Positions 28,085 to 35,581 of a DNA stretch of 35,581 bases are shown one piece after another. Position numbers and translations under genes: made by a program. Location: contig JAJPJC010000107.1 of assembly GCA_021324445.1 (NCBI GenBank), positions 1-35,581 of the forward strand, given 5' to 3'. Below the pieces are notes generated by a model. It was not told the DNA's origin. It was given only the letters and a program-made list of their open reading frames with translations, and made no database searches. Source of the DNA: Isosphaeraceae bacterium. Its GTDB lineage: Bacteria > Planctomycetota > Planctomycetia > Isosphaerales > Isosphaeraceae. Each line of letters begins with the position of its first letter. Position 1 is the stretch's first letter.

Positions 28085-28393
28085 TCAATTCTTGCTAAAG
28101 TCGAAGGAGCGGAGCGCGTCCTTGCCCAGGGGGTCCTTGAGGAACTTGTGATGGCACGACGAGCAGAGATCGAATCGGAAGCCCTTGTGAAGTGGCTTGG
28201 CGAGGTCCTCGGGAACGAGGGCTTCGTCGCGCTGCAGGATTTGAGCGACCGCCTCCATCGGATCATCGTCAAGATCTTCCTCCTTGATTTCGGTCGGGTC
28301 GAAGCCTGGGTAGGCCTCCATCTTGACCACGTACCGGCCGTCGCCGGAAGCGCTCAAGTCCTTTCCGCAGAGATCGCACGTGAAGTGGACCAT
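28085..28393 (-). CDS. Small zinc-ribbon-like protein
   Basis: A 102-residue protein with two CxxC knuckles, FTCDLCGK (Cys6, Cys9) and DLCSSCHHKF (Cys77, Cys80), which together could bind one zinc. Between them is an acidic helical segment (EIKEEDLDDDPMEAVAQIL). I recall homologous small proteins of planctomycetes beginning HFTCDLCGKDL; their function is unknown. It is a stand-alone gene 54 bp upstream of the YfhO-like coding end on the same strand. The C-terminus PLGKDALRSFDFSKN is typical of the same proteins. Confidence 0.83.
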   Translation of the reverse strand: MVHFTCDLCGKDLSASGDGRYVVKMEAYPGFDPTEIKEEDLDDDPMEAVAQILQRDEALVPEDLAKPLHKGFRFDLCSSCHHKFLKDPLGKDALRSFDFSKN

Positions 28394-28447
28394 CAGCGAG
28401 TCTTCCTTCGGATTGATGAGACGGTCGTCAAGTCCGGAAGAGGTTCT

Positions 28448-30835
28448 TCACCCGATTCTAACTCGGGGGCTTGGCTCCGTCCAAGCCCCTCCCCAGCTTA
28501 TTCCAGGAATCCAAAACACCCGGTTTCCTGTCAAGACAAGAATCCCGGCGACCAGCGCCGAGGCCGAGATCGCCAGGCCGATCCGCACTGCGACGGGATC
28601 GTATTCCAGGACGATTTCATGATGACCTGATGGGACATCGACGCCAAGGAAAGCCGGTCCAGCTGGCGCGATGGCGACCGGCCGGCCATCGAGGAGTGCG
28701 CGCCAGCCGGGGTCCCGGGTCTCGCGCACGACGACCCGGCTGGGTGCGGTGGCCTGGACGAGGATCCGGGCCCATCCCGGCTGCCGGCTCCAGGCGAGCT
28801 GGGCTCCGGGCGCCTCGGCCCAGGGTCGGGCGTCGAGCCGGGCGATCCAGACGCGGTCGAGGCGCTCGACCCGGTCGAAGGCCAGGGCCGGGGGGGGCGT
28901 CGCGGCGACGATCGCAGCCACGCCCGAGTCGCGCAGGCGGTTGACTGCGCGGACCGCCGTTGCCCAGGTCACGGCGCGACGGCTGGTCCGCGCGGCAGGC
29001 GACGGTTCGTAGAGCGGGTCGAACCAGGCCAGGCTGTTCTCCAGCTCGACCGAGTCGTAATTGCGCGGGTCGGCCAGCCCGTAGCGCATCAGGACGTTGG
29101 GCGGCAGCTCCGCGCCCAGCCCCAGGACCCGTGCCTCCGGCGGCAGCTCGCGGCGCAATCGCGCGATCAACGGCGGCTCGACCTCATGGTCATGACGTGG
29201 AATCGCCGGGTTGAGCCCGAACCCGAAGAGACCCAGCTCCGAGAGCGTCAACCCGATCAACGCGGGAGGCAGTCCCTGGGGGTACCGCCCGGTTCGGCCC
29301 AGCAGCAGCGCCGCCGTCGCCAGCACGCCCAGCTCCGCGGCCACCAGGCCGTAGTATCGCGGGAGGAACTCCAGCGCCTGGCGCACCTGGCGCTGGGCCC
29401 GCTCCTGGTAATTGGTGGGATCGGCACCGGGGGTTGAGGCCGCGGCCGCGCGATAATGCGCCATCGCCCGCGCCCGCAGGGCCGGTTCGAACCGGTGGGC
29501 TGCGCCGGCCAGGAGGCCCAGGGCCGATGCCCCGACAACCCACAGCGTGATCCAGCCCCGCGCCGGCCGGTGCGGGCGACCCAGGTGGTCCAGCCCGATC
29601 CCGCCGAGCAGGGTCAAGCCGAAGGCGACCCAGAGGGTCAGCCGCCGGTTATCGGTGACCTCCAGGACGGGCAACCCGCGCAGCAGGTTGTCCACCGGTG
29701 GGAGCTGGAAGGCCCCCAGCAAGCCGAAGATGACCAACCCCACCAGGAAGGGCACGCGCCGCACGCGTCGCCGCGCGGACCAGGCCAGCGGCGCCAGCCA
29801 CAGCGCCGTCGCCAGCCCGGCATAACCCCCCGCCGATTCATTCAAGTTCTGCACGCCCAGGGCCCGGGCCAGGTTGGGGTGCCCGCGCCGCTGGCTGCCA
29901 TACGCGTAGGGAATGACTGTACAGATCGCGTCGAGCAGCCGCGGCCGCGCGAGTGTCCACCAGGCCGGGTGCTCCCGTTGCCGATCGCTCCAGACCGGGC
30001 TCCGGGTCAGATAGTCCGCCAGCGGCACGACCTGGACGGCCGCCAGCGCGATGCCCAGCCCGGTCCCCGCCGCCCACCAGCACGCGATGCGGCGCGGATC
30101 GATCCCGCGACCGCGCCGGGATCCGAAGCGCCACGCGGCGTACAGGCCGGCCGCCAGCAGGACATGCGCGCTGGTCTGGATGTGACCTCCGAACAGGACG
30201 AGCGCCACCGCGAAGGCCAACCGGCCCGCGGCCCGCGGCCCGGCTGATCGAAACACCCCGTCTGTCGCCAGGAAGAGCCACGGCATCCAGATCGCGACCG
30301 CCGTGACGGGGAACAGCAGCCAGACGACCAGGAAGCCGCAGAAGGGATAGACCAGCCCCGCGAACCAGCGGCCCCAGAAGCGGAGCCCCCACGACCGCGC
30401 CAGCCAGAACATCCCCAGCCCCGCGGTGAACAGCCGCCCGGCCGCGATCCAGGCATAAGCCTCGGGTGTCGGACCAAGATAGGCGATCAGGTGGAACGGG
30501 TCGAACACCGCGCTCTGCCCGTTGGCCAGATGCGGCACGCCACAGCCGGCGAACGGATTCCACAGCGGCAGCCGCCCGCTCCGCACCATCCGCCGGTTGA
30601 ACTCCAGCCACGGCTGGAACTGCAACACCGGGTCCATCAAGAGCCGGTTCGCCGGCTCGAAATCCCCGACGCCCTCACCCCGAAAGCTCGCCGAGACCCG
30701 CAGCACGTCGGCCGGACTGAGGACCTTCCCGCCCAGCAGCGTCTCGTGAAAGAACGCCGTCACGCAAACGCCCAGGACCCAGGCGAAGGCCAGAGCTTCC
30801 CGGCGGGACCGCATGATGTGACGTGTTGCCTCCAT
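28448..30835 (-). CDS. YfhO-like polytopic membrane protein
   Basis: A 795-residue protein with about a dozen hydrophobic segments between residues 10 and 560 and another near the C-terminus (LAISASALVAGILVLTG). The N-terminal outside loop has the family features FQPWLEFNRRMVRSGRLPLWNPFAGCGVPHLAN and DPFHLIAYLGP. The C-terminal soluble region ends with DPGWRALLDGRPVAIAPAG and FLGVDVPSGHHEIVLEYDP, also typical. YfhO proteins are GT-C-like membrane proteins implicated in glycosylation of envelope polymers in Firmicutes. The substrate here is unknown. The start could also be the internal Met8; neither has a strong ribosome-binding site. Confidence 0.88.
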   Translation of the reverse strand: MEATRHIMRSRREALAFAWVLGVCVTAFFHETLLGGKVLSPADVLRVSASFRGEGVGDFEPANRLLMDPVLQFQPWLEFNRRMVRSGRLPLWNPFAGCGVPHLANGQSAVFDPFHLIAYLGPTPEAYAWIAAGRLFTAGLGMFWLARSWGLRFWGRWFAGLVYPFCGFLVVWLLFPVTAVAIWMPWLFLATDGVFRSAGPRAAGRLAFAVALVLFGGHIQTSAHVLLAAGLYAAWRFGSRRGRGIDPRRIACWWAAGTGLGIALAAVQVVPLADYLTRSPVWSDRQREHPAWWTLARPRLLDAICTVIPYAYGSQRRGHPNLARALGVQNLNESAGGYAGLATALWLAPLAWSARRRVRRVPFLVGLVIFGLLGAFQLPPVDNLLRGLPVLEVTDNRRLTLWVAFGLTLLGGIGLDHLGRPHRPARGWITLWVVGASALGLLAGAAHRFEPALRARAMAHYRAAAASTPGADPTNYQERAQRQVRQALEFLPRYYGLVAAELGVLATAALLLGRTGRYPQGLPPALIGLTLSELGLFGFGLNPAIPRHDHEVEPPLIARLRRELPPEARVLGLGAELPPNVLMRYGLADPRNYDSVELENSLAWFDPLYEPSPAARTSRRAVTWATAVRAVNRLRDSGVAAIVAATPPPALAFDRVERLDRVWIARLDARPWAEAPGAQLAWSRQPGWARILVQATAPSRVVVRETRDPGWRALLDGRPVAIAPAGPAFLGVDVPSGHHEIVLEYDPVAVRIGLAISASALVAGILVLTGNRVFWIPGISWGGAWTEPSPRVRIG

Positions 30836-30920
30836 GCGTGGGGACGTCTGCCCTTCCTGGGCACTCTCTTTGGAGGACTAAATTGGTCCACGCAAAGGGG
30901 AAAGCGGATCGCAGAGTCGC

Positions 30921-30980
30921 CGGACGGAGCCCGCTACAGGGGCGGAATCTCGAGTCTTTTGTAGGACGCGGCTCCGTCCG
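30921..30980. repeat. Inverted repeat (CGGACGGAGCC type)
   Basis: The arms CGGACGGAGCC (30921-30931) and GGCTCCGTCCG (30970-30980) pair perfectly over a 38-bp loop. The element lies in the 189-bp gap upstream of the YfhO-like gene and downstream of the DUF2384 gene. No T-run follows. It may be another short interspersed palindrome or a weak transcription stop for the DUF2384 gene. Confidence 0.65.
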
Positions 30981-31024
30981 CCGATTCGAGTCGGACGTTG
31001 CCAGCGAACGGCAGGCCCTCAAGT

Positions 31025-31231
31025 TCACGAGAACATCCCGTTCTTGACCGCCCGGACGAGGTTTCGGAGATGCTTCTCCTTTTCCGTACCGATCAAGTCC
31101 TTAGGCTTCGCGAGGTCGAAGTGGGGGTTGGGTGTATCCATCCAATGCTCTGCATCCGGGACAACGTTCAAGATCAGCGTTCTCAGGTCCACCGTCTCAT
31201 CCGGATCACGGAGGCGCCTGGCTGCTTTCAT
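31025..31231 (-). CDS. Solo DUF2384 (MbcA/ParS/Xre-type antitoxin) C-terminal domain protein
   Basis: A 68-residue protein. The frame is open further upstream, but the ATG at 31231 has GGAGGG at ideal spacing. The sequence PDAEHWMDTPNPHFDLAKPKD and the following LIGTEKEKHLRNLVRAVKNGMFS match the toxin-binding DUF2384 pattern (W-x2-T-x-N, a P-x-D/E-L-I turn, then a helix ending in G-x-F/x). The DNA-binding Xre-like N-terminal half of full antitoxins is missing, and no RES-domain toxin gene is next to it: the neighbours are the divergent EVE gene and the YfhO-like gene. It may be an orphan or degraded antitoxin, or a regulator in its own right. Confidence 0.7.
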   Translation of the reverse strand: MKAARRLRDPDETVDLRTLILNVVPDAEHWMDTPNPHFDLAKPKDLIGTEKEKHLRNLVRAVKNGMFS

Positions 31232-31418
31232 GATCCCTCCTCGACTGGCTCTGGGTGACCAGTTCAGTGGCCGACCCGACACGCATTCTACGTCCAATGT
31301 CGAAAACCAGCAATTCGACTCGAGGAAACGGGGCATGGCATCTCGCATGCCACGGGCGCGGTCTGGTATAAGCCAGTGGTCGGTCCTTCGGGTCGTTCCT
31401 TGGGAGGTGCCCGCATCC

Positions 31419-31895
31419 ATGGCCTACTGGTTATTCAAGTCGGAGCCGACGGCGTATTCGTTCGCCGACTTGCTGGCCGAGCCCGCTCGGACGACGGGCT
31501 GGGACGGTGTGCGGAACTACCAGGCGAGGAACTTCCTCCGCGACCAGGTGCAGGTGGGCGACGGCGTGCTCTTTTATCATTCCAGTGCCGAGCCGCCGGC
31601 GATCGTCGGGATCGCGGAGGTCGTCCGGGCCGGGCATCCCGACCCGACCGCCTTCGACCCGAAGGCCGACCATTACGACCCCAAGAGCGACCGGGCGAAC
31701 CCCACGTGGTACCAGGTCGCGATCCGGGCGGTCCGCGCGATCGATCCGCCCCTGGATCTGCCCTCTCTGGGCCGCGTCCCCGAACTGGCCGGGATGGAAC
31801 TCCTCCGCAAGGGAAGCCGGCTCTCCGTCCAGCCCGTGACCCAGGGCCAGTGGGAGACGATCCTCGCGCTGGCCCAGTCGAAGTCGAAACGCTGA
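31419..31895 (+). CDS. EVE domain protein
   Basis: A 158-residue single-domain EVE (PUA-like) protein. It starts MAYWLFKSEPTAYSFADL, then has GWDGVRNYQARNFLRDQVQVGD and GVLFYHSS, the classic EVE signature, and continues with IVGIAEVVRAGHPDPTAFD and HYDPKS. GGGAGG lies 11 bp upstream of the ATG. EVE domains bind modified bases in nucleic acid and occur both as stand-alone proteins related to human THYN1 and fused to restriction enzymes; this is the stand-alone form. The natural ligand is unknown. It is followed by a VOC gene after 63 bp on the same strand. Confidence 0.94.
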   Translation: MAYWLFKSEPTAYSFADLLAEPARTTGWDGVRNYQARNFLRDQVQVGDGVLFYHSSAEPPAIVGIAEVVRAGHPDPTAFDPKADHYDPKSDRANPTWYQVAIRAVRAIDPPLDLPSLGRVPELAGMELLRKGSRLSVQPVTQGQWETILALAQSKSKR

Positions 31896-31924
31896 CTCAT
31901 CCCCCGGGATCGGCATCGGGTATT

Positions 31925-31952
31925 TGGAATCTGGAATCTGCAATCTGGAACT
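31925..31952. repeat. 7-bp-periodic repeat (TGGAATC type) before the VOC gene
   Basis: Heptads TGGAATC, TGGAATC, TGCAATC, TGGAACT run up to 6 bp before the ATG at 31959. Looser heptads (ATCGGGT-like) precede them. The block occupies the place where a Shine-Dalgarno would be, and the only purine-rich candidate is the repeat's own TGGAA. It resembles the arrangement before the kinase at 3878. Confidence 0.8.
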
Positions 31953-31958
31953 CACAAC

Positions 31959-32339
31959 ATGTCCAAGCTCGAGCATTTCGCGATCTACGCCGACGATCCG
32001 ACGGCCCTGAAGGATTTCTACGTGAGTGCCCTGGGGCTGCACGTGATCGTCGAGAGCGGCGGCGATCCCCCGGGGTACTTCCTGGCCGATGACCAGGGGA
32101 TGGCGATCGAGATCCTGGGCCGGCCCTCGGGTTCTCCGGAGGTCAACCAGCGCTGGGTCTGCCACCTGGCCTTGTGGGTCGACGACGTGCCGGCGAAGCG
32201 GGCGGAGCTCGAACGGCTGGGGATTGTCTTCGAGACTGAGACCCTGGTCGACACCGCCGACATGAAGACGGCGTTCTTCAAGGACCCGGGCGGCAATCGC
32301 TGCCAGATCGTCTGGCGGCGCCGGCCCCTGGGGACATAA
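31959..32339 (+). CDS. VOC (glyoxalase/dioxygenase-fold) protein
   Basis: A 126-residue vicinal-oxygen-chelate protein with two beta-alpha-beta-beta-beta halves: LEHFAIYADDPTALKDFYVSALGL opens the first, WVCHLALWVDDVPAKRAELERLG the second, and FFKDPGGNRCQIVW closes it. Candidate metal ligands are His6, His78 (CHLAL), Glu51 and a late polar residue, but the final Glu of glyoxalase I is replaced (RCQIVW), so the reaction could be thiol transfer, dioxygenation or only binding. The N-terminal ATG follows a 7-bp repeat. It is convergent with the royal-jelly-type gene, 30 bp away. Confidence 0.9.
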   Translation: MSKLEHFAIYADDPTALKDFYVSALGLHVIVESGGDPPGYFLADDQGMAIEILGRPSGSPEVNQRWVCHLALWVDDVPAKRAELERLGIVFETETLVDTADMKTAFFKDPGGNRCQIVWRRRPLGT

Positions 32340-32344
32340 ATCCC

Positions 32345-32360
32345 CTCGCACGGCCGCGAG
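32345..32360. terminator. Small GC hairpin in convergent gap
   Basis: CTCGC-acggcc-GCGAG forms a 5-bp stem in the 30-bp space between two converging genes. It is short and has no U-tract, so a bidirectional stop signal is only a possibility. Confidence 0.2.
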
Positions 32361-32369
32361 ACGATCGCC

Positions 32370-33545
32370 TCACCGGACAAGCCGTACCGGTCCCGCGTCG
32401 AGCCGGACGCGAAACAAGACATACGGCTTCTGCCGCCGGTCGATCCCCCGATTGAACCGAGCCTGGCGGTGGAGCTGGTTGGCGATGAAGTAGAGATAAC
32501 CGTTGCGGGCGACCGACATCGTATCCGGCCAGAGCACGCGGGGGTCGCGCACGATCGTCTCGAGCCCACCTTCCGGGAGGAGGCGGAGGATCGCATTCTG
32601 CTCGTAACTCGTCGCGTAGATCCGGCCCTTGTCGTCCGACTCCAGGCCGTCGGATGCCCCTTTCTCGCCGTGGTCGATCACGGTCGCCGCGACCTGCCGG
32701 TCGGTCAGGCGCGGGTCCACCAGGGCGTCGATGCTCACGCTGTAGAGATGGCGACTGACCAGCGGACAGTAGTAAAGGCGTGCGCCGTCGGAACCGATGG
32801 CGATGCCGTCGCAGCCCATGGCCACCGGCTTGGGATCGCCGATCGGCGGCTGGTCCAGCCACGGCCGGCCCTCGACCAGGGGGAGCATCTGGCGGTCGGC
32901 CTTGGTTGAGGGGTGGTCGTGAAGCCGCCGCCAGCTCCGACCCGAGGCCAGGTCGACCACGATCAGGCCATTGGGCCCCTGGTCGGATGAGTCGGTGAGG
33001 AACGCGAAGCCCGCCCCGCCGCGGCGGAGGTCGAACCGGACATCGTTGAGATAGGACGTCCGCAGGGCCACCTGCGGGGGGAAGGTGATCGTCTGGAAGA
33101 CCGCGTCTTTCTCCAGGTCGACGCCGACGAGCTTTGGCCCGCCGAACGACGTCGGGCCGAAGGCGACGCTCCCCGTGTCGACGAGCCAGTGGCGATTCTT
33201 GGGGTCGACCACCACGCTCTGCACCGAGATCAGCCGCTCGGCCGCATGACCGGGTTCGGGAGTATTGAGGATCGAGCTGGGATAGGCGACGACCCGCCCT
33301 CTCTGGAGCTCGCCGACGGTGAAATCGACCAGGTCGCCCCAGCGGGGGAAACAGACGAAGATCCGCTCGGAGTGGGAGACGGTGACCCCGGTGGGCATCG
33401 GGTCGCCGAAGGTGGCGACGACTTCGAGCGTTCCCGCGGGCCGGTCCGTGGCCAGGTCGAAGTCGGCCGCCATCACCGCGGACAGCGGAGTGGTTCCGGC
33501 CAGGGCCAGGGCGAGGGCGAGCCAGGCCAGGCGAGCGGGCCTCAT
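32370..33545 (-). CDS. Exported major royal jelly protein/Yellow-like beta-propeller protein
   Basis: A 391-residue secreted protein. The signal peptide ([24 protein letters not shown]) precedes a six-bladed-propeller-like sequence of the MRJP/Yellow type: [19 protein letters not shown] near residue 51, the [21 protein letters not shown] blade, [66 protein letters not shown], and [21 protein letters not shown] at the end. Bacterial members are uncharacterised; a ligand-binding or lactonase-like role is suggested only by fold. GAAGAGG lies upstream of the ATG. No operon partner is evident. Confidence 0.92.
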   Translation of the reverse strand: MRPARLAWLALALALAGTTPLSAVMAADFDLATDRPAGTLEVVATFGDPMPTGVTVSHSERIFVCFPRWGDLVDFTVGELQRGRVVAYPSSILNTPEPGHAAERLISVQSVVVDPKNRHWLVDTGSVAFGPTSFGGPKLVGVDLEKDAVFQTITFPPQVALRTSYLNDVRFDLRRGGAGFAFLTDSSDQGPNGLIVVDLASGRSWRRLHDHPSTKADRQMLPLVEGRPWLDQPPIGDPKPVAMGCDGIAIGSDGARLYYCPLVSRHLYSVSIDALVDPRLTDRQVAATVIDHGEKGASDGLESDDKGRIYATSYEQNAILRLLPEGGLETIVRDPRVLWPDTMSVARNGYLYFIANQLHRQARFNRGIDRRQKPYVLFRVRLDAGPVRLVR

Positions 33546-33896
33546 GGGATGCCTCTTCAGAAAGGAGATTGGTGCCGCTTACGGGGTGGTCGGTTCTGGT
33601 ATTCGCCAATGGCTTCCTGCTTGCAAACTCCACGCCGGCCACGCCGGATCCAGCGGTGCCGACCGCGACCGCCAACGGGTGGCTCGGGTCCGGGTTGCTG
33701 GGGCCGACGATCTCCCATCCCGGTCGGCCCGACGGGGGGATCCGCTCGCCTCCAGCTTCATCACCGGTCCTTGGCCGGGCGAGCCGCGCCTGCCCCCGCG
33801 GCTGCCGGTTCGCCGATCTTCCGGGCCGGCGCGGAATCGCGTATGATGGCGAGCGCGATTGCTGCGAGCGAATCCGGCGTCCCGGAGGCCGATCCC
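33546..33896. other. Divergent intergenic region
   Basis: This 351-bp stretch lies between the royal-jelly-type gene (-) and the broken Uma2 gene (+). I see no convincing gene in it: open frames crossing it lack start sites and family features. On the plus strand, TATGAT (33842-33847) is a 5 of 6 match to a -10 box but has no good -35, and it lies about 50 bp before the Uma2 start. The minus-strand side must hold the promoter for the beta-propeller gene, which I cannot place. Confidence 0.5.
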
Positions 33897-34625
33897 ATGG
33901 CTGTCTCAATCCCATCGACCAAGGTTGCCGGGCCAAGCGAGCCTCCAGGCAACGGTGCCATCCCGCCGCTGGAAAACGGCGACCGCCTGACTCGCACCGA
34001 GTTCGAGCGGCGGTATGACGCGATGCCCCACCTCAAGAAGGCTGAGCTCATTGAAGGAGTCGTTCACACGCCTTCACCGGTCCGGCAGCGGTACCATGGC
34101 CGGCAGCATTCCCATCTCAATTTCTGGCTGTGCGCGTACGAGGGGAGCACGCCGGGTGTCGAGGTGGGTGACAATAGCACGGTGCGACTGGATCTGGACA
34201 ACATGCCTTAGCCGGATTGCCTTCTGTTCATTCAGCCGGAGCATGGGGGCCGGGTGCGGATCGGGGAGAAAGGCTACATCGAGGGCGCGCCCGACCTGGT
34301 CGCGGAAACGGCCTCCAGCAGCGCCAGTTATGACCTGGGGGATAAGCTCCAGGCCTATCGGCGGAACGGCGGCCGCGAATACGTCGTCTGGCGCGTCCTC
34401 GATCGGCAGATCGACTGGTTCATTCTGCACCAGGATCGCTACGAGCCGCTCGATGCGGCGGCCGACGGCATCCTGCGCGGCACGGTCTTTCCCGGTCTCT
34501 GGCTCGATCCGGCCACCTTGATTCGCGGCGATGTGAATGCGGTCTTCGCCCTCGTCCAGCACGGCGTGAACTCCCCCGAGCACGCCGCCTTCGTGGCCCG
34601 CCTGGAGCGGGACCGCCTCGCCTGA
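33897..34625 (+). pseudogene. Uma2 family (DUF820) PD-(D/E)XK nuclease-like gene interrupted by an in-frame amber codon
   Basis: The ATG at 33897 follows GGAGG. The first half ([30 protein letters not shown], then [13 protein letters not shown]) ends at TAG 34209-34211. The same frame continues without another stop to 34625: PDCLLFIQPEHGG, GYIEGAPDLVAE, SASYDLGDKLQAYRRNGGREY. Joined, the two parts make a full-length Uma2 protein of about 242 codons. In relatives the motif is typically PQPD, so TAG most likely arose from CAG (Gln) by one C-to-T change. Uma2 proteins are nuclease-fold proteins with many paralogs and unclear roles. The break may be true decay, a sequencing error or amber readthrough. 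Confidence 0.87.
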
Positions 34626-34701
34626 ACCGGCGTCCGCTCGACCGCCTCAACGGCCCCCGCCACCTGTTCTGGACTAGATCGTCTCCGATACCAGGACCCA
34701 T

Positions 34702-34917
34702 TCACGCCCCGACGGCGGCCGTCGGGGTCTCGGTGGGAATCAGGCCCCGCCACTCGATCACGTAGCGGTTCTCGAGGGCGAACGCCTCGATCTCGGCCTT
34801 GGTCTGGGGGATCTCGATGCGCGTGGTCTCGCGGTAGGTCCCGCTGCCGGATCGCTTCCAGGACACTTCCTCACCGAACCACTGGCCGTTGGCGTAGTAG
34901 ACGATCAGGCACTTCAT
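34702..34917 (-). CDS. Small hypothetical protein
   Basis: A 71-residue protein starting MKCLIVYYANGQWFGEEVSW and continuing TRIEIPQTKAEIEAFALENRYVIEW. It has a good GGAGA upstream of the ATG. The layout suggests a small alpha/beta fold with Trp-rich strands. I recognise no family. It is convergent with the broken Uma2 gene. Confidence 0.7.
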   Translation of the reverse strand: MKCLIVYYANGQWFGEEVSWKRSGSGTYRETTRIEIPQTKAEIEAFALENRYVIEWRGLIPTETPTAAVGA

Positions 34918-35093
34918 CCGCTTGTCTCCGAAGGTTACCGAAGCTCATCGGAAGCATGATACGGCATCAGCCGTTGCTCGCCAAGGTGGGGGAGCTTCCC
35001 GCCCGATCCCGATCAAGGAATTCCCCCTCCACTCCGACCGGAGCCGAGTTGACCCGCCCGGATCGTCCCGTCGTGGCAGGCCTGGGTCGGTGG

Positions 35094-35113
35094 GGCAGCC
35101 GTCCCCGGCTGCC
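35094..35113. repeat. GC-rich hairpin (GGCAGCCG/CGGCTGCC)
   Basis: GGCAGCCG (35094-35101) and CGGCTGCC (35106-35113) pair over the loop TCCC. The right arm directly abuts the stop codon of the neighbouring gene remnant (35114-35116). No T-run follows on either strand. Confidence 0.65.
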
Positions 35114-35491
35114 TCATGATCCCATGGCGGGCAGGGCCACTTCCCAAGTTCTGGTCACCGGAGAGGGAAGGCCAACTCTCATGAAGAATCTCGCGAAGGA
35201 TTGCGAGAGGTGTTCGCGGTAGGGAGGGAGAAGTTGGGGACGGTCTTGGTTCCTGGCTTTGAGCAGCGATTCGAGAACTTGACGGGGAAGCGTGAAGACC
35301 TCGTGAAAATTGGCTATGCAATGCTCGATGGCGAGGTCTCCAAGGTCTTCGGCGTTGAGCAGGCTCAAGTTCCAGATCGCCCCGTCACAGATGTCGTCGC
35401 AGTAGCGCTTCCACGCTTTCGCGGTCGGAGTCTGCCCCTTGCTTCGCTGGGCGGATTCCCAGGCTGCCTTGTAAGCACTGAGAGTCTGTTC
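35114..35491 (-). pseudogene. Remnant of an unrecognised gene, no start codon
   Basis: On the minus strand a frame is open from just after a TAG (35492-35494) to a TGA at 35114-35116. It begins EQTLSAYKAAWESAQRSKGQ, continues AWKRYCDDICDGAIWNLSLL and EHCIANFHEVFTLPRQVLESL, and ends FARFFMRVGLPSPVTRT. The Trp- and Cys-containing amphipathic sequence looks like real protein, yet no ATG or GTG occurs before the internal TTG at 35368. The likeliest reading is a gene fragment whose 5' end was lost; TTG initiation giving an 84-residue protein is the alternative. GC content is lower than its neighbours. I recognise no family. Hairpin repeats lie at both ends. Confidence 0.45.
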
Positions 35492-35505
35492 CTAAGGGTA
35501 TCTGA

Positions 35506-35553
35506 GCCCCCGAATGGGGGCGGTGGTCAATAGCCAGGGGCGGTAGCCCCTGG
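35506..35553. repeat. Double-hairpin interspersed repeat
   Basis: Hairpin one is GCCCCC-gaat-GGGGGC (35506-35521); hairpin two is CCAGGGGC-ggta-GCCCCTGG (35534-35553). A 12-bp linker separates them. Two adjacent perfect hairpins with different loops are characteristic of REP doublets (BIMEs). From memory, CCCCCGAA-GGGGGC followed by CAGGGGC-type palindromes recurs in planctomycete genomes. Confidence 0.8.
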
Positions 35554-35581
35554 GAGAGCGTTCCGGCGCCTCCCCTTGGAA

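Noticed and set aside
31232-31420. Upstream extension of the DUF2384 frame to 131 codons
   Set aside because: The extension has no family features and lies in the divergent promoter gap; the ATG at 31231 has GGAGGG.
35201-35533. Plus-strand frame of 110 codons near the window end
   Set aside because: It reads through the double-hairpin repeat and is antisense to a more protein-like minus-strand frame.

Overview
The window looks like a chromosomal segment of a GC-rich planctomycete, most likely from the Isosphaeraceae side of the phylum. That placement is inferred from gene families only. The diagnostic content is three sets of planctomycete-type secreted cytochrome/DUF proteins (PSCyt/PSD domains paired with DUF1501 or DUF1552), a DUF1559 prepilin-like protein, a Ser/Thr kinase with DLG in place of DFG, and an ECF sigma/anti-sigma/PDZ cluster. 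High third-position GC makes many long antisense frames open, and these are ignored.

Layout. 1-6067 (+): two large cytoplasmic hybrid histidine kinases. The first is a poly-HAMP (Nik1-like) kinase cut by the window edge; the second has the order REC-GAF-kinase-REC. They are separated by a spacer of 7-bp repeats. 6125-14149 (+): two export modules, PSCyt1-DUF1549-DUF1553 + DUF1501, and PSCyt-DUF1587/1595/1592/1588/1585 + DUF1552. 14180-14747 (+): a small DUF4258/DUF2283 pair resembling a toxin-antitoxin module. 14774-16776 (-): a GT2 glycosyltransferase, a DUF971 protein and an overlapping nucleotidyltransferase/partner pair. 16812-17123 (+): an orphan hypothetical. 17131-19691 (-): ECF sigma, anti-sigma-like membrane protein and double-PDZ exported protein. 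19893-24938 (-): DUF1559, Big2-PSCyt-DUF1549-DUF1553 and a second DUF1501. 25070-26233 (-): leuB-type dehydrogenase. 26597-27892 (+): membrane-anchored Ser/Thr kinase behind a consensus-like promoter. 28085-30835 (-): zinc-ribbon-like protein and YfhO-like membrane protein. 31025-33545: solo DUF2384 protein, EVE protein, VOC protein and royal-jelly-type beta-propeller protein. 33897-35581: a Uma2 gene broken by one in-frame amber codon, a small hypothetical, and a gene remnant lying between two hairpin repeats.

How it fits together. The window has no single pathway. It combines signalling (two hybrid kinases, an ECF operon, a Ser/Thr kinase) with envelope proteins of the PSCyt/DUF1501 type. 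The accessory layer consists of small TA-like pairs or solo genes and a broken Uma2 gene.

The least-explained signal is the set of short repeats in the spacers. There are three loci of 7-bp-periodic repeats, two of them running up to or into a start codon, one 9-bp-periodic inverted repeat, and several palindromic elements. One palindrome supplies the last codons and stop of leuB. I could run no searches, so family names rest on recognition of motifs and layout.
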